Shown piece by piece: positions 8,004-16,500 of a stretch of DNA of 64,000 bases. The notes beneath the pieces were generated by a model. That model ran no database searches. It was not told where the DNA came from and saw only the letters and a list, made by a program, of their open reading frames with translations. Origin of the DNA: CAITSH01 sp945892985 (GTDB lineage: Bacteria > Pseudomonadota > Gammaproteobacteria > Burkholderiales > SG8-39); the NCBI GenBank assembly GCA_945892985.1, contig CAMDDU010000006.1, positions 62,001 to 126,000 on the forward strand. Reading direction: 5' to 3'. Both the position numbers and the translations under genes were made by a program. Positions within the stretch are counted from its first letter, which is position 1. Each line of letters opens with the position of its first letter.

Positions 8004-9848
8004 TTATTGCTTCCAGCCCACGGTCATGAAAAGCCCGCGCGAAGCTTGGTTGAAGCCGTAAGCGCTCTGATACCGCGCATCGAACAGGTTTTCCAGTTTT
8101 GCAGCCACGTACCATTGCTTCCCAAAGTCATGACGGGCCGTCAGCTTGACCGTCTGGTAAGCGTCCAGTTCGACGCGCGCACCGGCCAGGTCGGTATCGA
8201 GCCGCTTAGCGCTGAAAGCATACTCCCCGCCGACCTTCCAGCCGCCAAGTGTCGTATTGGCGACGACGTTGCCAAACTGCGGGCTGCGTCGTATGAGCTG
8301 TACCCCGGTAAGCGCATTGATCGGCGTTTGCAGGGTCAGGCTGGCGCGCAAGTCCCAGCTGGCATATTGCCCCGTATAAGAGACCTCGGTTCCCTCGACG
8401 CTCGCATTGCCGACGTTCCTCGCAATAAACGAGGGCGCGGGAAACTCAATCAGGTTGACGTATTGCGTGCTGAAGCGCACCACACGCAACAAGTGCCCGC
8501 CCGCCGCGTATTGCACACCGAGTTCGTTACTCTGGGTGGTCTCTGGCTTGACGTCCAGGCTTACCGATCCGGGAAAAAACTTATCGTTGAAACTGGGCGC
8601 GCGAAAAGCAGTGGAGCGCATCGCCGTGAGCTTCCAGTCTGAATCGAGGTTGTAGCCATAACCGCCCAGCCAGGTATTCGCACTGCCAAAGTCCGAATAC
8701 TTGTCCTCGCGTGAGGCCAGTTGCAGCTGGTGATCCCCGATCTTTCCGAGGTAGCCGAGACCAACGCTGCCCACGGTCCGCCCCGTGTACGTATAGGCCG
8801 TGGTACTGGCCACGCGCTGGCGCTGGTCATCCAGGCTCACGCTGACGACATGGCCCTTGGCTACCATCAGGTCGTTCTGCCATTGCGCCTGGGTGCTCAA
8901 GGTGTCGAACCGGGTCGGCGTGCCACCGCCGGTACGGCTGCTCGCATTGTCGTTCGCCTGCGACAGGTTGAGCTTGGACGTCCACACGTCGTTGATGCGA
9001 TTGTTTGAAAACGCGGAATACTGGCCCACCTCAGTGTCGGTAAAGTGCACGGTCTGGGGCGTGTCCGGTGAGAAGGCAATGTCAAACCCCGCCCGCCCCC
9101 TGCTCTGGTAGGCGCGCAATCCGAACTCGTGTGCCTGGCCTATCATGTGCGAAACCTGCCCCGAAAATGAAAGGTTGGTATAAGCGTCGGCATCCGGATT
9201 AATCCGCGTCGGGGCGGTTTTCGGCTCGCGCGCACTGAAACCGTTGGTGGCCAATTGCGCGACGTTCAGGCTGAACCGGGTGTCGCCGATTTTGCCGCCA
9301 TAGCCGCCGGACACGCCGCGCGTGCCGTGCTCGCCCACCGTGGCCTGCATCTCGCCGCGCGGTGCGCCGAGGCCGCGCTTGGTGAAAATCTGAATCACAC
9401 CGCCCACCGCATTGGCACCATAGAGCGCAGAAACGTTGCCGCGCGCGATTTCGACGCGCTCGATCTGGCCGAGCATTATCTGTCCGAGCTGCGCGGCACC
9501 GCTGGTGGCCGATCCGACCCTGATGCCGTCAATAAGGATCAGCGACGAAGTGCTGCCGCCGCCGCGCATGAACACCGAACCGGCGGTGCCGATCCCGCCG
9601 TTTTGCACGAACTCCAGCCCGGCCTCGCGCTTGAGCAATTGGATCAGGTCGGTGGCCTGGGACTCGCGGATTTCCTTTTGCGTGATGACCGAGGTGTGCG
9701 GGATCACCTCGTCAAGCTGCTGCTCGATACGGCCGGCGGTGACGACCACGGCTTCGGCGGGTTTTTCCTGCCCCATGCCCGCTGAGGGCGACATGGCCGT
9801 GACTGCGACAACAACGAACGAAGAGATACCAACAATGATGCGCTGCAT
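8004..9848 (-). CDS. btuB: TonB-dependent outer-membrane cobalamin receptor
   Basis: Outer-membrane beta-barrel that imports B12 using TonB energy. The protein has 614 residues. The ATG at 9848 has GGGAG six bases upstream and is followed by a signal peptide (MQRIIVGISSFVVVAVTAM to SAGMGQ). The TonB box region is PAEAVVVTAGR. The plug domain has VFMRGGGSTSSLILIDG, RIEVARGN-like VERVEIARGN and SALYGANAVGGVIQIFTK. The C-terminus ends in an aromatic barrel strand, GLFMTVGWKQ, suited to BAM insertion. B12 specificity is inferred from the cobalamin riboswitch in its leader and the btuCDF genes downstream. The frame is open farther upstream (to 9917), but no ribosome site supports that. Confidence 0.93.
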   Translation of the reverse strand: MQRIIVGISSFVVVAVTAMSPSAGMGQEKPAEAVVVTAGRIEQQLDEVIPHTSVITQKEIRESQATDLIQLLKREAGLEFVQNGGIGTAGSVFMRGGGSTSSLILIDGIRVGSATSGAAQLGQIMLGQIERVEIARGNVSALYGANAVGGVIQIFTKRGLGAPRGEMQATVGEHGTRGVSGGYGGKIGDTRFSLNVAQLATNGFSAREPKTAPTRINPDADAYTNLSFSGQVSHMIGQAHEFGLRAYQSRGRAGFDIAFSPDTPQTVHFTDTEVGQYSAFSNNRINDVWTSKLNLSQANDNASSRTGGGTPTRFDTLSTQAQWQNDLMVAKGHVVSVSLDDQRQRVASTTAYTYTGRTVGSVGLGYLGKIGDHQLQLASREDKYSDFGSANTWLGGYGYNLDSDWKLTAMRSTAFRAPSFNDKFFPGSVSLDVKPETTQSNELGVQYAAGGHLLRVVRFSTQYVNLIEFPAPSFIARNVGNASVEGTEVSYTGQYASWDLRASLTLQTPINALTGVQLIRRSPQFGNVVANTTLGGWKVGGEYAFSAKRLDTDLAGARVELDAYQTVKLTARHDFGKQWYVAAKLENLFDARYQSAYGFNQASRGLFMTVGWKQ

Positions 9849-10027
9849 GTGATGCTCCCTGTGCTGGCCAGCATCCCCGCAGGCCCAGGCTTGATTAAAG
9901 CAAAGGGAGAACACCATCGATGCGTGGGAACGCGCACGGAATCATGCCGCCAAAAAACCTGACGGGGCAGGGCAAACCGGGAACGTTCACACAAACCGAC
10001 AGCCGCCTCCCGCGACCGCTTCAATCG

Positions 10028-10235
10028 GTTTTCTGGCCGGTCTCCGGGCTGGCAAGTCTTGATGCGCCCGCCTTCCCGCGGCCTTGGGGCCGCAGTGGCC
10101 TGAGATCGGCAAAAGATCTCATGGAGCGCACCCGCACTTGCTTACCGTTGCGGGGGCAGCACAGGTTGCCGGAGCTTGCGTGTTGCGTACTGCTCCGGAT
10201 CCTGTTTCCCGTTTCACCCGCATCACACCATGCAA
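10028..10235 (-). ncRNA. Cobalamin (AdoCbl) riboswitch controlling the btuB-btuC-btuD-btuF-cobQ operon
   Basis: On the minus strand, the 3' part carries a B12-box-like GCCAGCCCGGAGACCGGCC (10035-10053), and farther 5' the conserved CCCGCAACGGTAAG-type core and a GTGAAACGGGAA start are seen. Order and spacing (about 200 bases) match the cobalamin riboswitch family. About 180 leader bases separate it from the btuB ATG at 9848. In this family, bound coenzyme B12 lowers expression of the downstream genes. Boundaries are approximate. Confidence 0.9.
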
Positions 10236-10304
10236 TGCGGACACCAAAAAACGTGGCGCATTATAGCCTGCGCCTTAGCATGGCGTGGCGCGCCGTACGA
10301 AAGC

Positions 10305-11081
10305 CTACTTGTGCTTGAACGAGGCTTTGCGCTTTTCGACAAAAGCGGACATGCCCTCCCGCTGGTCTTCCGTGCCGAACAGCGAGTGGAACATGCGGCG
10401 CTCGAAGAGCATGCCTTCATTGAGAGGGCCCTCGTAGGCGCGGTTGACCAACTCCTTGACCATCATCACCGAGGGCAGCGAAAAATCGCAGATCTGTGTC
10501 GCTGCGGCCATCGCCTCATCGAGCAGCTTGTCGGCCGCCACCACGCGCGACACCAATCCTGCGCGCTCCGCCTCTGCGGCATCCATCATGCGGCCGGTCA
10601 GGCACAAATCCATCGCCTTGGCTTTGGACACGGCGCGCGGCAGGCGCTGCGTGCCACCCGCGCCCGGAATAATGCCAAGCTTGATTTCAGGCTGGCCGAA
10701 CTTTGCCGAGTCGGCGGCAATGATGAAATCGCACATCATCGCCAGCTCGCAGCCCCCGCCCAGCGCATAACCCGCAACGGCGGCTATCACCGGCTTTCTC
10801 ACCCGGCGCAGGGACTCCCAGTTGCGCGTGATGTAATCGCTTTTGAAAACATCCATGTAGGTCCAGTCCTTCATGGCGCCGATATCGGCGCCAGCGGCAA
10901 AGGCCTTTTCACTGCCGGTGATGATCATGCAAGCAATGGCCTCATCGGCGTCGAACTTGAGCAGCGCGTCACCCAGTTCGCTCATCAGCTGGTCGTTCAG
11001 CGCATTGAGCTGCTTCGGACGGTTGAGGGTGATGAAGCCGATACGACCGCGCGTTTCGACGAGAATGTTTTCGTAGGACAT
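10305..11081 (-). CDS. Enoyl-CoA hydratase (short-chain crotonase)
   Basis: Hydrates trans-2-enoyl-CoA to 3-hydroxyacyl-CoA. At 258 residues it is a typical short-chain enoyl-CoA hydratase. The oxyanion-hole segment AFAAGADIGAM is present, as are both catalytic glutamates, in GGGCELAMMCD and in QPEIKLGIIPGAGGTQRLPR. Residues typical of the C-terminal helices follow (ERRMFHSLFGTEDQREGMSAFVEKR). It heads toward the B12 riboswitch but has its own frame and lies downstream of the aldolase gene. It is likely part of fatty-acid or aromatic-acid (PaaF-like) beta-oxidation. Confidence 0.92.
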   Translation of the reverse strand: MSYENILVETRGRIGFITLNRPKQLNALNDQLMSELGDALLKFDADEAIACMIITGSEKAFAAGADIGAMKDWTYMDVFKSDYITRNWESLRRVRKPVIAAVAGYALGGGCELAMMCDFIIAADSAKFGQPEIKLGIIPGAGGTQRLPRAVSKAKAMDLCLTGRMMDAAEAERAGLVSRVVAADKLLDEAMAAATQICDFSLPSVMMVKELVNRAYEGPLNEGMLFERRMFHSLFGTEDQREGMSAFVEKRKASFKHK

Positions 11082-11156
11082 TATTGCTCCGATCAGTGCT
11101 GGGTCAGTGCTGGAAAAAATTCGGTTTTCGCAGGTGGTGCAGCCGCGAAGCCGGCC

Positions 11157-11906
11157 TTATGTGCCACGCACGGCGCCAAGGGTATCGCGCGCGGCGGTAC
11201 CGAGCATGATCGTATCCATGCCCACCGCCACCAGTGTATAACCCTTGGCAATATATTCCCTGGCGAGCTCCGCGCTGCCGACATAAATGCCCAACTGACG
11301 GTTGCTTTCCCGGCCCCCCTCGGTGATGCGCTCAATTGCGGCAACGACACCCGGATTAGTCACCATGCCGGTTAAGTCGAGACTTGCCGATAAATCGTAA
11401 GGGCCGACAAACACGGCATCAATACCCGGCACCGCGCAGATGGCGTCAATATTTTCGACCCCGATCTTGTGCTCCACCTGCACCACAACCACCGTCTCTT
11501 CATTCGCCTCGTAAAGATACTCGCGTATGCCGTGGCCATAGCCCTGTGCGCGCACGATGCCCACCCCGCGCGTGCCCATCGGCGGATATTTGGCGTGGCG
11601 GACAATTTGCTCGGCCTGCCCGGCGGTGGTCACTTGCGGCACGACAATGCCCGTCGCGCCGGTGTCGAGCGCCCGCTTGATGGTTCCCTCGCCGTCGTCG
11701 GCGACACGGATCAGGCAAGGCACGCGCGCCGCCTGAATCAGCGTTTGCGCATCGCGCAGCGTCAGCGGCGCATGCTCGGTATCGATGAACAGCCAGTCAT
11801 ACCCGGCCATGGAGAGCAACTCGCTCACATCGGTCGATTGCAGCGTGACGATAGTCCCGAGCAAAAGCTCCCCGCGGCGCAAACGTTCGGCAAACGACAG
11901 ATTCAT
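11157..11906 (-). CDS. HpcH/HpaI family class II aldolase
   Basis: Metal-dependent aldolase of the HpcH/HpaI family, which cleaves 4-hydroxy-2-oxo acids (for example 2,4-dihydroxyhept-2-enedioate) into pyruvate plus an aldehyde. It has 249 residues. Family motifs are DWLFIDTEHAPLTL, VPCLIRVADD, ATGIVVPQVTTAGQAEQIV and YPPMGTRGVG, with metal-site acids in VQVEHKIGVEN and FVGPYDLSASL. Its ATG overlaps the stop of the PaaY-like gene (11903-11906). The physiological substrate is not clear: neighbours hint at aromatic-acid catabolism, but no full meta-pathway is present. Confidence 0.85.
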   Translation of the reverse strand: MNLSFAERLRRGELLLGTIVTLQSTDVSELLSMAGYDWLFIDTEHAPLTLRDAQTLIQAARVPCLIRVADDGEGTIKRALDTGATGIVVPQVTTAGQAEQIVRHAKYPPMGTRGVGIVRAQGYGHGIREYLYEANEETVVVVQVEHKIGVENIDAICAVPGIDAVFVGPYDLSASLDLTGMVTNPGVVAAIERITEGGRESNRQLGIYVGSAELAREYIAKGYTLVAVGMDTIMLGTAARDTLGAVRGT

Positions 11907-12538
11907 GATTTCTCCATATTGGCTTTTGTGGCAATACCCTGCTTGTACGCGCCCAGGGGCAAGACATCTGCAAGCTTGATGCGCGCCCGGTCAGGCTCGA
12001 CCTCGGTCAGCGCGACCGTCTCGCGAAGCGTGGCGCGACTGCGTTCGGTGAGTTGCTGGTACTGACGCGTGGCATCACGCTTCCATGCCAGTTCTTCGTC
12101 GCTCAGCAACCGCAGCACGCGCGCCGGCATGCCCACCGCAAGCGTGCGCGCCGGCACCTTCATGCCGGTCTTGACAAAGGCCAGGGCGCCGACAAAGGCC
12201 GATTCGCCGATTTCAGCGTGATCGTTGATCACCGCGTGCATGCCCACCATGGCGTTGCGGCAAATGCGCGCGGCGTGGATAATCGCGCCGTGGCCGATGT
12301 GCCCGTCCTCTTCGATCACCGTGTCCTCGCCCGGAATACCATGCACGATGCACGCGTCCTGGATGTTGGCGCCCGCTTCGATGAGGATGCGGCCAAAATC
12401 GCCGCGCAGGCTGGCGCAGGGGCCGACATAGACGCCGGCGCCAAGAATCACATCACCGATCAGCACGGCGCTAGGATGCACATACGCCAGCGGGTGCACG
12501 ACCGGCGTGATGCCATCTATGGAGTAGACCTTGACCAT
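11903..12538 (-). CDS. paaY: PaaY-like hexapeptide-repeat protein (gamma-carbonic-anhydrase fold)
   Basis: Left-handed beta-helix protein related to PaaY/CaiE, of 211 residues. PaaY is a thioesterase that relieves dead-end CoA esters in phenylacetate degradation. Hexapeptide repeats run from about residue 15 to 140, and three metal-binding histidines are visible in IVHGIPGEDT, IGHGAIIHAARI and VGMHAVINDHAEIG. A helical tail follows. The ATG at 12538 fits the family N-terminus MVKVYSIDGITPVVHP and has an AAGGGCAAG ribosome site; an in-frame upstream extension is unlikely. It overlaps the aldolase gene by 4 bases. PaaY versus plain carbonic-anhydrase-like is a judgement from similarity and context. 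Confidence 0.8.
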   Translation of the reverse strand: MVKVYSIDGITPVVHPLAYVHPSAVLIGDVILGAGVYVGPCASLRGDFGRILIEAGANIQDACIVHGIPGEDTVIEEDGHIGHGAIIHAARICRNAMVGMHAVINDHAEIGESAFVGALAFVKTGMKVPARTLAVGMPARVLRLLSDEELAWKRDATRQYQQLTERSRATLRETVALTEVEPDRARIKLADVLPLGAYKQGIATKANMEKS

Positions 12539-12649
12539 GCGAACTTGCCCTTTGAGGCGATTGTGCTGCCGAGCTGCCGAGCTGCCGTGTTGTGCTTGAG
12601 TGACCGCGGGGAATTTTACGCCACTATCCTGCGCCGCCATGGGACGCGC

Positions 12650-13873
12650 CTACTTGAGGACACGCTCCAGCCAGGGCACCACCACCTGGCTGAAAATGCG
12701 CATGTCGGGCCAGTCGCGATTGCGTCCGATATGGCCGCCCTCGGGATTGACCCAGGCCTCTTTGGGCGAACCGCTGCGCAGCAGCGCATACAAGTCCTCG
12801 ATCGGCACCTGGCTGTCTTTCTCGCCGTTGACCAGCAGCATAGGCGCCGACGGCTTGTCCAGCCAGCCCGCGGTCTTGAGCGACAGGCGCGGGCCGTAGG
12901 CGAGGAACTCCTCCAGGGTGTTGGCGCCGTAAACGCTGGCGCGGGCGGCGAACAGGTCGAACAGGTATTCGCGCGTGCCCAGCGCCTTGGTCTGCCACTC
13001 ACGTGAAAAATAAACGTCAACCGGCCCGCCCCAAACGACAGTGCCGCGCAGTCGGTCTTTTTCGGTGAAGCCCATTCGCGCCGCCCAGTGCCCGCCCCAG
13101 GAAACGCCCATGAAACCGATGCGCTTGGCATCCACGTCCTTGCGCGTCGCCAGGTAATCGAGCACGCGCGAATACATGCGCTCGGCGCCGACATCGATCA
13201 GCATCGTCGACTCGCCGTTGCCGGGCATGTCGAGCGCGATATAGCCGAGCCCGGCGTTGAGGTAACCCGGCCCGTATTGCTCGACAACATATTCCTTGTA
13301 GCTGTCAAGGCCGCCCACGCTCATCACCACCGGTGCCGGCTTGCCGGCCTTTTCACCTTTTCCAAGCGGGGCGGGAGGCGGCAATTGCAGGTAAGCGACG
13401 ATTTCCTTACCCTCAAACGGAATGCGTACCACCTCGATCGCCGGCTTGACGAGGCGCGCGTAAGCGCGAAACGCCTCGGTCGCACGCCGGTGGGCCGTGC
13501 GCTTGCCCTCGGAATTTTGCGTCGGCCACGCACCAAAACTGAAATAACGCCACGCCGCCAAATAGGCTTCGCGCGCCGCGAGGGGCTTTGCCGTCTCGTT
13601 CAGCCTGGCGTGGGTGAAATGCTTGTCGCCCTGCTGCACCCATGAGCGCGCCCACTCGTCGCGGTCAAGCGAGTTGATGCGCGACAGGACCTCGCGCACC
13701 TCTTCACGATCGTAGCCCGTCATCGGATACGCGTTGCGATTGACCCTGTCCTGCACCGCGTCCTTGAGCTCGGGCCAGGTGCGCTGCTGCGCGATCTGCG
13801 CGGAGACCCCGCCAGACAGCGCGGCGGCACACGAAATGGCGATGACGGCCAAAAAACGCGGCAATGCAAACAT
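12650..13873 (-). CDS. Secreted alpha/beta hydrolase (FrsA/dienelactone-hydrolase-like)
   Basis: Predicted exported esterase or acyl hydrolase of 407 residues. The ATG at 13873 has GGGAGG just upstream and starts a signal peptide (MFALPRFLAVIAISCAAALSGGVSAQ). A helical N-terminal region to about residue 160 precedes an alpha/beta hydrolase fold with PVVMSVGGLDSYKE (oxyanion loop), the nucleophile elbow GVSWGGHWAARMGF, the acid in VNGEKDSQVP and the base in PEGGHIGRN. The architecture resembles the FrsA/DUF1100 group. Substrate unknown. It is divergent from glnS. Confidence 0.82.
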   Translation of the reverse strand: MFALPRFLAVIAISCAAALSGGVSAQIAQQRTWPELKDAVQDRVNRNAYPMTGYDREEVREVLSRINSLDRDEWARSWVQQGDKHFTHARLNETAKPLAAREAYLAAWRYFSFGAWPTQNSEGKRTAHRRATEAFRAYARLVKPAIEVVRIPFEGKEIVAYLQLPPPAPLGKGEKAGKPAPVVMSVGGLDSYKEYVVEQYGPGYLNAGLGYIALDMPGNGESTMLIDVGAERMYSRVLDYLATRKDVDAKRIGFMGVSWGGHWAARMGFTEKDRLRGTVVWGGPVDVYFSREWQTKALGTREYLFDLFAARASVYGANTLEEFLAYGPRLSLKTAGWLDKPSAPMLLVNGEKDSQVPIEDLYALLRSGSPKEAWVNPEGGHIGRNRDWPDMRIFSQVVVPWLERVLK

Positions 13874-14102
13874 GGTGCCCTCCCTTTTTTGTGTCGTTTT
13901 ATGCTGTTGTTGCAGTATCGCAGACGGGCATCGTGGCCGGCACAGTGTGCCCCGCGCGTGTGCGCGGGGTGCCCAGGGTGCCCAGAATGCACGATGGTGC
14001 CCGATGCTTTTATGCTTCATTTTAGCAGCCTGAGCTTGGCGCGCGCTGTTGTAAAATGCCACATCAACGCGCGCCGCTTCGCACGCTCCGTTCCGAGCCC
14101 CC

Positions 14103-15896
14103 ATGTCCAATCCTCCCGCCAAACCCAAAACACCCAGCGCAGAAACGCCGCACGCCGGCAATTTCATCCGCAGCATCGTCGACCACGACCTCGCCGCCGG
14201 CACCTACGCGGCCAAACGCTGGGGCGGCAAACCCGGGCCGGCGAAAGACCACAAAGCCGCCGCGCCTGACGCGGCAAAAATCCGCACGCGCTTTCCGCCC
14301 GAGCCCAACGGTTACCTGCACTTTGGCCACGCCAAATCGATCTGCCTCAACTTCGGCCTGGCGCGCGATTACGGCGGCGTCTGCCACATGCGCTTTGATG
14401 ACACCAATCCGGAAAAAGAGGAGCAGGAGTACGTCGACGCCATCCTCGACTCGGTCAGGTGGCTGGGCTTTGGCTGGGACTTTGGCGGTGAGTCGAACCT
14501 GTATTACGCCAGCGATTACTTTGACTTCATGTACGAGGCGGCCGAATACCTGGTCGGGGCCGGCCACGCCTACGTCGATCGCCAGAGCGCCGAGGAGATG
14601 CGCGTCAACCGCGGCACGCTGACCGAGCGCGGCAAGGATTCGGTTTGGCGCGGCAAGCCGGCGGCCGAGCACCTCGCGACCCTTCGCGAAATGCGCGCCG
14701 GAAAACACGCCGAGGGCAGCATGGTGCTGCGCGCAAAAATCGACATGGGCTCGCCCAACATCAACCTGCGCGACCCGGCCATCTACCGCATACGCAAGGC
14801 CAGCCATCACCGCACCGGCGATGCCTGGGGCATTTATCCGATGTACACCTTCGCCCATCCGATCGAGGACGCGCTCGAGCGCATCACCCACTCGATCTGC
14901 ACCCTGGAGTTCGAGGATCAACGCCCGTTCTACGACTGGCTGCTGGCAAAACTGGCCGATGTTACGACCGCGCCCGATGGAACGCGGGTGGGCGGCCTGC
15001 TGGCCGCACCGCTGCCGCATCAATACGAGTTCGCGCGCCTCAACCTAACCTACGTTGTGCTCTCAAAGCGCAAGCTCATCCAGTTGGTGGAAGAAAAACA
15101 TGTCGACGGCTGGGACGACCCGCGCCTGCCGACCCTTCTGGGCGCCCGCCGCCGCGGCTACACGCCTGAGGGCTTTCGCCACTTCGCCGAACGCATCGGC
15201 GTCGCCAAGTCGGACTCCTGGATTGACTACTCGGTGCTCGAGGAATGCATGCGCGATCACCTCAACGAGATCGCGCCGCGACGCGTCGCCGTGCTCGACC
15301 CGGTGCGCCTGGTCATAGAAAATTATCCCGAGAACGCCGAGGAGTTGTGCGAAGCGCCGCATCATCCGCAAAAACCCGAATGGGGCAGGCGCAGCCTGCC
15401 GTTTTCGCGTGAACTGTGGATAGAGCGCGAGGACTACATGGAGGTCCCGTCCAAGGGTTACTTCCGCCTGTTCCCGGGCAACAAGGTGCGACTGCGCTAC
15501 GGCTTTGTCATCGAATGCAGCGGTTACGACCAGGCCAGCGACACCGTGCGCTGCACTTATCACGCCGATTCCAAGTCGGGCACGCCCGGTTCGGACAATT
15601 ACAAGGTCAAGGGCAACATCCACTGGCTTAGCGCCAAACATGCCCATGCGGCCGAGGTGCGCCTTTACGACCGCCTGTTCACCGCGGCACACCCCGGCGC
15701 CGCAGACCGCGACTTCCTGCTCGAGCTCAATCCGGCATCAAGCCAGGTCATCCAGGCGCAACTCGAACCGGCGCTAAAGGATGCCGCGCCGGGCGAGCGC
15801 TTCCAGTTCGAGCGTCACGGCTATTTTGTCGCAGACCTGAAGGACGCCGGAAAATTCAACCGCACCGTCACCCTCAAGGACACCTGGAAAAAATAA
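14103..15896 (+). CDS. glnS: Glutaminyl-tRNA synthetase
   Basis: Charges tRNA-Gln with glutamine in the cytoplasm. It has 597 residues, somewhat longer than the roughly 550 of the E. coli enzyme, partly because of an Ala/Lys-rich insert around residues 37-58. The class I signature is PPEPNGYLHFGHAKS (residues 65-79, HIGH-type). The MRFDDTNPEKEEQEYVD catalytic segment follows, and the KMSKS-type loop reads VLSKRKLI (about residue 319). The C-terminal anticodon-binding barrels contain PLPFSRELWIEREDY-type motifs. Divergent from the hydrolase gene and closed by a hairpin at 15911-15933. Confidence 0.97.
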   Translation: MSNPPAKPKTPSAETPHAGNFIRSIVDHDLAAGTYAAKRWGGKPGPAKDHKAAAPDAAKIRTRFPPEPNGYLHFGHAKSICLNFGLARDYGGVCHMRFDDTNPEKEEQEYVDAILDSVRWLGFGWDFGGESNLYYASDYFDFMYEAAEYLVGAGHAYVDRQSAEEMRVNRGTLTERGKDSVWRGKPAAEHLATLREMRAGKHAEGSMVLRAKIDMGSPNINLRDPAIYRIRKASHHRTGDAWGIYPMYTFAHPIEDALERITHSICTLEFEDQRPFYDWLLAKLADVTTAPDGTRVGGLLAAPLPHQYEFARLNLTYVVLSKRKLIQLVEEKHVDGWDDPRLPTLLGARRRGYTPEGFRHFAERIGVAKSDSWIDYSVLEECMRDHLNEIAPRRVAVLDPVRLVIENYPENAEELCEAPHHPQKPEWGRRSLPFSRELWIEREDYMEVPSKGYFRLFPGNKVRLRYGFVIECSGYDQASDTVRCTYHADSKSGTPGSDNYKVKGNIHWLSAKHAHAAEVRLYDRLFTAAHPGAADRDFLLELNPASSQVIQAQLEPALKDAAPGERFQFERHGYFVADLKDAGKFNRTVTLKDTWKK

Positions 15897-15910
15897 GTAC
15901 CCCCCCCTGA

Positions 15911-15933
15911 AAAGCCCGCCTGGCGCGGGTTTT
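15911..15933 (+). terminator. Rho-independent terminator after glnS
   Basis: CCCGC (15915-15919) pairs with GCGGG (15925-15929) across a five-base loop, followed by TTTT; the AAA before the stem could let it work in both directions. It starts 14 bases after the glnS stop. Confidence 0.7.
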
Positions 15934-16109
15934 CATCTTTTTCGCCTTCGCTGGCGACCATCCGCAGGCGCCTGAAAGCCTCTTTTTTGAGCGCCAAACC
16001 GCTGAATGTGGCAACATACGCACCCTCGGAGCCGCCGCGGGGTAGCAAAAGCATGATGTCAAACCGCCAGGGAGCGCTCTCCCCAAGGCAAACATGAGGA
16101 GTATCTGAG

Positions 16110-16364
16110 TTGCAGGAAATCATGAAATTTCTTAAAAGCAGCGGCGAAAAGCTCGACTCTGAAATCGCCGCCGGAACAGGACTCTCCCTCGCCAACGTGC
16201 GTGCGCGCATGCTCGAGTTGTCGGCCAAGGGTGAGGTCATCATGTGCCACTCCATCCGCTACAACGACGGCAAAAAAGTTGAAGGCATGCTGTGCCGCGT
16301 TGCCGGTTACATTCCCCCAGTCGGCCCAGGCCGCAAATCCAAGGCGCAACCGGTCAGCAACTAA
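16110..16364 (+). CDS. Small winged-helix DNA-binding-like protein with a TTG start
   Basis: An 84-residue protein of unknown function. It starts MQEIMKFLKSSGEKLDSEIAAGTGLSLANVRARMLELSAKGEVIMCH, a helix-turn-helix plus wing pattern like small MarR/ArsR-type or FeoC-like domains. A basic, proline-containing tail follows (GPGRKSKAQPVSN). The start is TTG at 16110, because GAGGAG (16096-16101) lies eight bases before it; the ATG at 16122 is too far from that site. It is a single-gene unit flanked by terminators on both sides. The regulatory role is inferred from the fold only. Confidence 0.7.
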   Translation: MQEIMKFLKSSGEKLDSEIAAGTGLSLANVRARMLELSAKGEVIMCHSIRYNDGKKVEGMLCRVAGYIPPVGPGRKSKAQPVSN

Positions 16365-16374
16365 CCGGCCGCTG

Positions 16375-16408
16375 CAAAAAAAGACAGGCTCAGCCTGTCT
16401 TTTTTTTT
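16375..16408 (+). terminator. Strong rho-independent terminator, bidirectional
   Basis: GACAGGC (16383-16389), loop TCA, GCCTGTC (16393-16399), flanked by an A-run before and a T-run of nine after. Ideal form; it ends the small winged-helix gene just before the MFS gene. Confidence 0.92.
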
Positions 16409-16500
16409 GCCCACACCGGCTGTAAAAATCCGCGACAATCGCCACTTCAAACCGCCGGCGCACACCCTGTGCGCGCGCAACATCCACCCGAGAGCAACAC

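Noticed and set aside
6525..8642. 705-codon plus-strand open frame opposite btuD, btuC and btuB
   Set aside because: Its composition is extreme (Arg, His, Gln) and it is antisense to three clear transport genes.
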